From JAJFUB01 sp964622325 (lineage in GTDB: Bacteria; Armatimonadota; Zipacnadia; Zipacnadales; UBA11051), in NCBI GenBank assembly GCA_964622325.1, contig CAZUOJ010000042.1:1-28420 (forward strand): a DNA stretch of 28,420 bases, written 5' to 3'. Positions 23,801 through 28,420 of the stretch are shown here, piece after piece; position 1 is the first letter of the stretch, and every line of letters starts with the position of its first letter. The notes under the pieces are model-generated. The model was given only the letters and a program-made list of their open reading frames with translations. It was not told where the DNA came from and made no database searches. The translations under genes were made by a program, and so were the position numbers.

Positions 23801-25861
23801 GCGCCCGATATCAAATGGCAGATTATCGGATTCTTCGGGATATTCATGCTGGTATTCTTTGCGCTGGCGCTCGTGCATCCGGCCTTTGCCATTACTTTCA
23901 CGCCCGTGATTATCCTGCTGGCCTTCATTATCCTGGCGCTGACGGTCATCGTAGTCAGCATTATCGTGCAGAAGTTCGAGAATCAAATGCGCGAAATGCG
24001 CTACGAGCAGACGGGGATTCGGACGGCGGATGTGGGGCGCCTGTCGGCCTCGGCGGCGGCTTTCAGTCTGGGGATTTCCAATATGCGGCGGCGGAAAGTG
24101 CGCACGATCCTGACCTGTCTGACGCTCGTGCTGCTCACCTTTACGGTGCTGTCCTGCACTTCCGTCGTGACCGGCGTGCGCGCCAATCGGATTCTGTTGC
24201 CCTATAAGGCGCCCTATGATGGGATTATGATCCGGGATAAGACCTGGGAGCCGATTGGGGAGCCGACCGCTCGCGTCATGCGCAATGAATTTTCGGACAA
24301 AAAGCTGTATGCGGTGGCGCCGCGGGCGTGGTATTTCTCCGCCAAAGTGGGCGAACAATCCTTCGTTGATGTCTCCCACGCGGGCGAAGTGTATGCGGCG
24401 ACGGCGCTGGTGGGGCTGTCGCCGGAGGAGGCGCAGGTGACGCGGCCGCAGACGGCGCTGTTGCCGGGCGGGCGCTGGTTTGAGCCCGGCGAGACGCTGG
24501 CCGCCATTTTGCCCGAGGCGATGGCGGAGAAGCTGAAGATTACGCCGGAGGACGCCGCCGCAGGGGCGAAATCCGTGACGGTGTTCGGCGTGCCGTTGCG
24601 CGTGATTGGCATTGTCAGTTCCAGCCGCTTCAAGAAAATCGAGGATCTGGACGGCGAGCCCATCACGCCTGTGGATTATCTTCTTATGCAAGAACAGATG
24701 CAACAGCAGCAACAACAGCCAGGCCAGAAGATGAGCGAGGATGAGCTGCGGGAATACATCCATCTGGCGCCCGACAGCTGTCTGATCGTGCCGTATGAGT
24801 TTTTGATTGGCCAGGGCGGGCAGCTGCGCTCCGTGGCCATTGCGATGAAGGCGAAGACGCCGGAGGAAAACAAGAAGCTCGTGCAGCGGAATCTGGAAGA
24901 ATTGATGTCGCGCGTTGAGCTGAATCTGTACGGCGGCATTGGCGGGCTGACTTTCCTGTGCAGCGCCGTGTCGCAAACGGGCTTCAAGAATGTCCAGGAG
25001 CTCATTATTCCGATTTTGATTGCGGCGCTCATCTGTCTGAACACGATGCTGGGCTCTGTATATGAGCGTGTGCGCGAGATTTATATTTACAGTTCGCTCG
25101 GGCTGGCGCCGACGCACATCGCGGCGCTGTTTATCGCCGAAGCCTGTGTGTATGCCATCCTGGGGGCGGTGGCGGGCTATTTGTTCGGGCAGGTGCTGTC
25201 CAAGATTCTGGCCGAGACAGGGCTTCTGGCAGGGCTGAATTTGAATTATTCGTCCCTGTCGGCCGTCTGGTCCACTATCGTCATCATGCTGACGGTGCTT
25301 CTGTCCGTGATTTATCCGGCCCGCAAAGCCTCCGATATTGCGTCGCCGGGCATTGAGCGGCGCTGGCATTTGCCCGAGCCCGAGGGCGACGAAATCTTTA
25401 TGAAGCTGCCCTTCACGGTGACGGGCGATCAGGCGCTGGGCGTGAATATGTTTTTGAATGAATATCTGGCGGCGCATGCGGATTATTCGCTGGGGAATTT
25501 CTCCACGGCCGATATTGAATTCAGCACAGTGGAAAATGAATACGGGACCGGCTATCAACAGGCCCTGATGGTGTGGCTGGCGCCGTATGATCTGGGCGTG
25601 TCCGAAAAGCTCTATCTGCGGACAATGCCGACGGAGGATCCGGAAGTCTATCAGATCGAGGCGCTGATTGTGCGGGAAAGCGGCGATCAATCTTCCTGGC
25701 TGCGTGTGACGCGCAATTTCATCAATATGCTGCGCAAGCAATATCTTCTGTGGCGGACTTTCCCCGCGGGCTTGAAGGGCGAATATGGGCGCCGGGCGCT
25801 GGCGCTCCTGCAGGCGCAGGGGCAAATGCCGTCCGCGCAACAGGATGCGGGGAGCAGCTAG
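20810..25861 (+). CDS. Giant fusion: M28 aminopeptidase-like ectodomain (metal site degenerate) + membrane anchor + FtsX/MacB-type permease
   Basis: 1683 residues from GTG 20810 (GAGGAAAG 10 bp upstream). Residues 1-29 form a signal peptide or anchor. Residues about 45-720 follow the M28 plan with a PA-like insert (about 150-240), but metal positions differ: AYYDS (281-285) for AHYDS, GAEN (295-298) for GADDN, GHFE (328-331) for the EE pair, VDTPLD for HTPxD. A charged helical insert fills about 345-510. Three transmembrane helices lie at about 977-1053. A full FtsX permease follows: NMRRRKVRT (from about 1091), first helix, MacB-like ectodomain with a short glutamine run (about 1300), then three helices from 1397 with YERVREIYIYSSLGL and YPARKASDIAS. 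About 160 residues form an unassigned tail. It probably pairs with the short FtsX protein and zinc-ribbon ATPase to bind extracytoplasmic peptides; that role is inference. Confidence 0.82.
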   Translation: MLAPKIRLPLSKLFLILLALTFIAEATEAQRRGGRDEGEMVLVSETDYDTVSAAISQARIERFVTQLASLGSRVTGYPGCQRAARLIEQEFRNLGLEVSVEKFPVLVPMPRYDEKGRAGVLRLVGGGPEFEILPLWPNLVQVPKTPPEGLTGKLIYAGKGDLVSFNGQDVIDSIVMLDFDCGREWFNAPLLGAKAVLFIEPRETIRGEAEQKFLSMPVNIPRFWISKEAADTLLATIAQKGEALVNVRCDVDWQKVEGENIIARLPGTDERLKKQQVVIQAYYDSISVVPQLAPGAENAISIAALLELARAFKAYPPKRSLIFLATAGHFEAMAGEKAFLARRYRGARNERYVKKLYSLVRESRRGLDEAAASVWEEEDLSESEEAKSPEEIAQERLRALGRVAKAVHQAQKKLRAAEKLVAKTLAVNPRTGQLKLDPNRGKLYERKLSEAELARRLELLRALQQALPGMKTAVGRVEELLRQAKPLRRSPDTSAKEQILNQIQQAIYDASDAMDFSKDDIALWLAVDLSSHNSAFGIFYKGYFYNYREDIQWKFSQIGKKAREYAAIIARYLGVPPETRFVDGINALKGKNWQSYMAGKLAMSNEVATLIGVPAVGFGTINDSRPLVDTPLDIPKHVQFANVFDQTNFLACLLADLVNITKPRDLYALDLEDNFVEVRGRLVEFEPEVSTFPDEPIPGAIAVARTGQKSAMGVRCEVFDKVGEDGYLYIAGLPNVRAKPGEIPIEGYYLDPKDGHVSFAPDMGVNGNEAYPITIKCDQDIKPVTCVMFPCLPMTIYDMVDQRFFQLLREIHIYDATTDATPYEYGYCLPLPPQPFESTYEPVALIFCPAGTNVKVTMGASVLGLRFVLVNPTPKNPEGEGYLIDNHPFMYATPYLVARDMVALDEARIKKLAKHGIRNQRVEKAHQQAMEYLEEAAGYLRDRLYDRFLTAARSAWSYESRAYPDVRATGNDVIKGVLFYLAMLMPFAFFAERLLIAAPDIKWQIIGFFGIFMLVFFALALVHPAFAITFTPVIILLAFIILALTVIVVSIIVQKFENQMREMRYEQTGIRTADVGRLSASAAAFSLGISNMRRRKVRTILTCLTLVLLTFTVLSCTSVVTGVRANRILLPYKAPYDGIMIRDKTWEPIGEPTARVMRNEFSDKKLYAVAPRAWYFSAKVGEQSFVDVSHAGEVYAATALVGLSPEEAQVTRPQTALLPGGRWFEPGETLAAILPEAMAEKLKITPEDAAAGAKSVTVFGVPLRVIGIVSSSRFKKIEDLDGEPITPVDYLLMQEQMQQQQQQPGQKMSEDELREYIHLAPDSCLIVPYEFLIGQGGQLRSVAIAMKAKTPEENKKLVQRNLEELMSRVELNLYGGIGGLTFLCSAVSQTGFKNVQELIIPILIAALICLNTMLGSVYERVREIYIYSSLGLAPTHIAALFIAEACVYAILGAVAGYLFGQVLSKILAETGLLAGLNLNYSSLSAVWSTIVIMLTVLLSVIYPARKASDIASPGIERRWHLPEPEGDEIFMKLPFTVTGDQALGVNMFLNEYLAAHADYSLGNFSTADIEFSTVENEYGTGYQQALMVWLAPYDLGVSEKLYLRTMPTEDPEVYQIEALIVRESGDQSSWLRVTRNFINMLRKQYLLWRTFPAGLKGEYGRRALALLQAQGQMPSAQQDAGSS

Positions 25862-26213
25862 GAGGCAAGGGGGCGCTGACAGGCGGCGCCCTGGCCTGTA
25901 GGCCTAAAGACAGGCCTGCAGGCCTAAGCTAAGGGGGCAAGAGGGCGCTAATAAGAGGCGCTCCTGCCTGTGCCGGCAAAAAAGCCAGGGATAAGCCCTG
26001 ATAGGCAAAGCCTTCCGCAGCGTTTAACGGGACCGACAGCTGTGCGGGCAAAAAGCAAAGCTAAGCCCCTATAGGGGCCTGAGAATAGCTTGAGAAGGAA
26101 TATTTCAGGCGACGGGGAAGATTCGGGCGCTTAAAAAAGAGACTATTTGGCCCCGAAATGGGGGCTAGGCCGCAGGGGCCACAGGACCGAAATGTCAGTT
26201 TTGGAGGAAGCGC
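25862..26213 (+). other. Highly structured leader region of the OPT-like gene
   Basis: 352 bp without a gene but with many nested stems: the two units at 25869-25977; CAGGG-ATAAG-CCCTG at about 25987-26001; CCGCAGC pairing with GCTG/CGG around 26014-26046; and AAGCTA (26058-26063) pairing with TAGCTT (26086-26091) around a GCCCC-TATA-GGGGC hairpin (26065-26078). Such density suggests a structured mRNA leader or an attenuator. GGAGG lies 7 bp before the ATG at 26214. Confidence 0.5.
25869..25977 (+). repeat. Two diverged copies of a GC-rich hairpin element plus tandem 15-mers
   Basis: Unit 1 (25869-25903) and unit 2 (about 25941-25977) align over some 35 bases, each with a GGGCGCT...GGCGC(C/T) hairpin followed by CCTGT and GGC. 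Between them, GGCCTGTAGGCCTAA (25893-25907) and GGCCTGCAGGCCTAA (25913-25927) are 15-mers with one difference, 20 bp apart; each is itself palindromic. The block starts 8 bp after the stop of the giant gene. Confidence 0.6.
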
Positions 26214-28199
26214 ATGGCTCATGTTGACCCGGAACTGGAACTGTATCGCGGGCTGATGGAGACGCCCACGACCTTCGAAGAAGGCTTTGATATGAAGTGT
26301 GTCGTGGGCGCGCTGTTCGTGGGCTTTGTGATGATGCCAGGGGCGATATATCTGGGGCTGGTGGCGGGGCAATCGCTGGGGCCGGCGGCGGAATGGACGA
26401 CCATTATTCTTTTCACAGAAGTGGCGCGGCGTTCGTTTATGACGCTGAAGCGCCAGGAAATTTATCTTCTCTTCTATATTGCCTCCTCGCTCACCGGAAT
26501 GATTGGGGGGCTGCAGCTGGCGGGGGGCGCCTTTGCGGGCAAAATCTGGGATCAGTATTTCGTGCGGTCGCCAGCGGCCGAGGGAATGGGGATTGCTTCC
26601 CAAGTGCCGACCTGGGTTGTCCCCCAGCCCACCTCCGAAGCCATCCTGCACCGAACCTTTTTCCATCCGGACTGGCTTGTGCCGAGCGCCATCTTGCTTT
26701 TGGGCACCGTGCTGGGACGGCTGAACTGGTTCGGGCTGGGCTACGCGCTGTTTCGGATTACCTCCGATTATGAACGGCTGCCCTTCCCCTTTGCCGCGAT
26801 TACCGCTCAGGGCTCCACGGCGCTGGCGGAAGCGACCAGCAAACAGGAGACCTGGCGCTGGCGCATTTTCAGCATTGGGGCGATGATTGGGCTTGTCTTC
26901 GGGGCGTTTTATGTGGGCATTCCGACCATCACCGGGGCGATTATGACCAAGCCGCTGCAGCTTTTGCCCATTCCGTGGATTGAATTGACGCGCACCACGG
27001 CCAATATCCTGCCGGCCTGCCCGACCGGCATTGCCACGGATCTGGGCTCCATCGGCGCCGGCTTTGTGATGCCCTTTTACGCCGTCGTGGGCGGCTTCGT
27101 TTCGGCGCTCCTCACCTTTATTCTCAATCCGTGGCTGTATCGGCAGGGGATTTTAAAGGGCTGGAAGCCCGAGATGGATACCATCGCCACTTCCTTCAAC
27201 AATCGCATCGATTTTTATTTCAGCGTGGGGATTGGCATTTCGTTTGCCGTGGCCGTAATCGGGATTGGCACAATCCTGCAGCAGGCATATCGGGATGCGA
27301 AGCATCGTACGCGGGGGGAGCGGATTGAGCGCTCGTGGGCGGTGCCGCCGGGCCGGGGCGATATCCCGATGTGGCTGGCGATTGCCATGTTTGTTGTGTC
27401 CACGATTGGCTACATTATTTTGTGCTGGCTGCTCGTGCCGAAATTCCCCCTGCTGTATGTGATTTTGTTTGGCTTTGTGCTGACGCCGCTCAATTCGTAC
27501 ATTGATGCGCGCATGATTGGCCTGACGGGGCAATGGGTGGGGATCCCGATGGTCAAGGAGGCCGCCATCATCAAGAGCGGCTACAAGGGGATAGACATCT
27601 GGTTTGCGCCGATTCCGAATTTTGATCATGGCGGCCAGGCGCAGCGCTTCCGCATTCTGGAGCTGACAGGAACACGGATTACGGGGCTGATTAAGGCGGA
27701 GCTGTTAGTGTGGCCAATTACTATCTTTTGCAGTTTGCTGTTCTGGCAATTTATCTGGCGGCTGGCGCCCATCCCCTCGGTGTATTATCCGTATGCCCAA
27801 AAGATGTGGCATTTGCGCGCGCTGGAAGCGGGCCTGTGGATGACTTCCACGCTCAATCCGGAGCGGAGCCTGTTTTATAAGGCCTGGAGTATGGAGCGGG
27901 CGATGTGGGGCTTTGTGTTCGGGATTGTGTCGTATCTCATTTTGGCGCGCATGCGGTTGCCCATCATGCTAATTTATGGCATAGTGCGGGGCCTGGGAAC
28001 GCTGCCGCATTATGTGTTCCCGGAGATGATTGGCGCGCTCATCAGCCAGTATTATTTCGTGCCGCGGTTCGGAGCGCGGCGCTGGAAGCAATACGCCACA
28101 GTGCTGATGGCGGGCTATTCGTGTGGTATGGGCCTCGTGGGGATGGGCACGGTGGCCATTGCGATGGTGAGCAAATCCGTGTCGCAAATGCCGTATTAA
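26214..28199 (+). CDS. OPT-like (oligopeptide transporter family-like) multi-pass membrane protein
   Basis: 661 residues, about 14 hydrophobic helices and no signal peptide. The start is fixed by GGAGG 7 bp upstream. Long-range features fit the OPT superfamily: an N-terminal segment TTFEEGFDMKCVVGALFVGFVMMPGAIYLGLVAG, a central TPLNSYIDARMIGLTGQWVGIPMVKEAAI, and the cytosolic stretch NFDHGGQAQRFRILELTGTRITGLIKAELLVWPI that resembles the OPT 'AxxFxxDLKLGHY' region. OPT members import oligopeptides, glutathione or metal chelates with protons. Similarity is clear in layout but not strong in motifs, so the substrate is open. It follows the giant M28/FtsX gene by 352 bp on the same strand, which hints at peptide-related work. 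A small ATTAAT-GTGC-ATTAAT hairpin overlaps the stop. Confidence 0.6.
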   Translation: MAHVDPELELYRGLMETPTTFEEGFDMKCVVGALFVGFVMMPGAIYLGLVAGQSLGPAAEWTTIILFTEVARRSFMTLKRQEIYLLFYIASSLTGMIGGLQLAGGAFAGKIWDQYFVRSPAAEGMGIASQVPTWVVPQPTSEAILHRTFFHPDWLVPSAILLLGTVLGRLNWFGLGYALFRITSDYERLPFPFAAITAQGSTALAEATSKQETWRWRIFSIGAMIGLVFGAFYVGIPTITGAIMTKPLQLLPIPWIELTRTTANILPACPTGIATDLGSIGAGFVMPFYAVVGGFVSALLTFILNPWLYRQGILKGWKPEMDTIATSFNNRIDFYFSVGIGISFAVAVIGIGTILQQAYRDAKHRTRGERIERSWAVPPGRGDIPMWLAIAMFVVSTIGYIILCWLLVPKFPLLYVILFGFVLTPLNSYIDARMIGLTGQWVGIPMVKEAAIIKSGYKGIDIWFAPIPNFDHGGQAQRFRILELTGTRITGLIKAELLVWPITIFCSLLFWQFIWRLAPIPSVYYPYAQKMWHLRALEAGLWMTSTLNPERSLFYKAWSMERAMWGFVFGIVSYLILARMRLPIMLIYGIVRGLGTLPHYVFPEMIGALISQYYFVPRFGARRWKQYATVLMAGYSCGMGLVGMGTVAIAMVSKSVSQMPY

Positions 28200-28326
28200 T
28201 GTGCATTAATGCTTTAACGGTTTCTTTACAAAACGAAAATACAGCCAGTTTCGATTAGGAAAGCAGGAAAATAACACCCTGAAAACGAATAATTTCATAT
28301 GGAAGGGAGGAAATATAAATATCAAG

Positions 28327-28346
28327 TTAACTAAATCTTAACTAAA
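28327..28346 (+). repeat. Tandem 9-mer with 11-bp period before the pilin-like gene
   Basis: TTAACTAAA occurs at 28327-28335 and again at 28338-28346, spaced one helical turn apart, directly before the ribosome binding site. This geometry is that of tandem binding sites for OmpR/PhoB-type response regulators, though the place near the start codon would suit repression. Confidence 0.5.
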
Positions 28347-28353
28347 AAGGAGG
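28347..28353 (+). promoter_or_regulatory. Ribosome binding site of the pilin-like gene
   Basis: AAGGAGG, 8 bp before the ATG at 28362. A perfect match, expected for a highly expressed structural protein. Confidence 0.85.
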
Positions 28354-28361
28354 TAGCTTTA

Positions 28362-28420
28362 ATGCGTCGTGGGTTTACATTGATTGAGCTGCTGGTCGTC
28401 ATCGCCATTATTGCGATTTT
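28362..28420 (+). CDS. Type IV pilin/type II secretion pseudopilin-like protein, first 19 codons only
   Basis: The visible N-terminus is MRRGFTLIELLVVIAIIAI, cut by the window end. It is a class III signal: a short basic leader, a glycine at position 4 that prepilin peptidase cuts before, phenylalanine as the first mature residue to be methylated, the glutamate at position +5, and the hydrophobic helix used for filament assembly. Many large families of such proteins (for example DUF1559 proteins in Planctomycetes and relatives) share exactly this start, so the mature function cannot be decided. The upstream 162 bp are AT-rich and hold a tandem 9-mer and the strong ribosome binding site; no clear promoter hexamers were found. 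Confidence 0.85.
   Translation, partial: MRRGFTLIELLVVIAIIAI

Noticed and set aside
23495..25840. 781-codon open frame on the minus strand
   Set aside because: It is wholly antisense to the giant permease gene, has a histidine/arginine/glutamine-rich translation with no domain, and exists because the sense gene rarely uses codons that give stops on the other strand.
25975..26035. Resemblance to a c-di-GMP (GEMM) riboswitch: GGCAAA, hairpin, GGCAAAGCC, CCG
   Set aside because: Only short fragments match; the expected GNRA loop, receptor and second stem are not in place. A covariance model search would settle it.

Overview
This 28.4 kb window looks like part of a draft, possibly metagenome-derived, bacterial contig: it contains one run of exactly 100 Ns (1524-1623) and a gene cut at each end. 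Gene starts are mostly preceded by good Shine-Dalgarno sequences, promoters look sigma70-like, and intergenic DNA is often AT-rich between GC-rich genes. The pilin-type N-terminus at the right edge (RRG|FTLIELLVVIAIIAI), the secreted CBM-like protein and the giant M28/FtsX protein suggest a Gram-negative-type bacterium of the Planctomycetes/Lentisphaerae/Sumerlaeota/Armatimonadetes kind. That placement is an inference and is weak; no rRNA or other phylogenetic marker is present.

Layout: (1) 1-2007, minus strand: a type III-like restriction-modification pair, mod (interrupted by the N gap) followed 3 bp later by res (truncated at the window edge). (2) 2008-2691: a pyrimidine-rich stretch with no supported gene. 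(3) 2692-5733, plus strand: secreted M48 metalloprotease, metallophosphoesterase, small BON-domain protein. (4) 5886-10754, minus strand: DinG-type helicase, hotdog thioesterase and the ribosome-quality-control factor RqcH/NFACT, the last two overlapping by ATGA. (5) 10779-12034: an SSB gene flanked by two regulatory regions, one with a strong plus-strand terminator that has no visible gene upstream, the other with a TTGACA-N16-TATAAT promoter about 250 bp ahead of ssb. (6) 12035-15672, minus strand: NmrA-like protein, RidA and a secreted CBM/TIM-barrel-like protein. (7) 15860-18387, minus strand: radical SAM protein (TIGR03960-like) and a Trm11-like methyltransferase with a 1-bp TAATG overlap.

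(8) 18680-28199, plus strand, is the most unusual part: a short FtsX-like permease lacking a large ectodomain, a LolD/MacB-type ABC ATPase with an N-terminal zinc ribbon, a 1683-residue protein joining an M28 aminopeptidase-like domain (metal ligands largely lost) to a membrane anchor and a full FtsX/MacB-type permease, and a 661-residue OPT-like multi-pass membrane protein. Intergenic regions between them carry promoter-like sites, palindromes and tandem hairpin elements. I propose, as inference, that these genes form one envelope machine: one ATPase energising two FtsX subunits, with the pseudo-peptidase ectodomain binding peptides or protein N-termini outside the membrane and the OPT-like protein moving related substrates. 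(9) The window ends in the first 19 codons of a pilin/pseudopilin-like gene with a perfect Shine-Dalgarno sequence.

No tRNA, rRNA, CRISPR array, transposase or phage gene was recognised.
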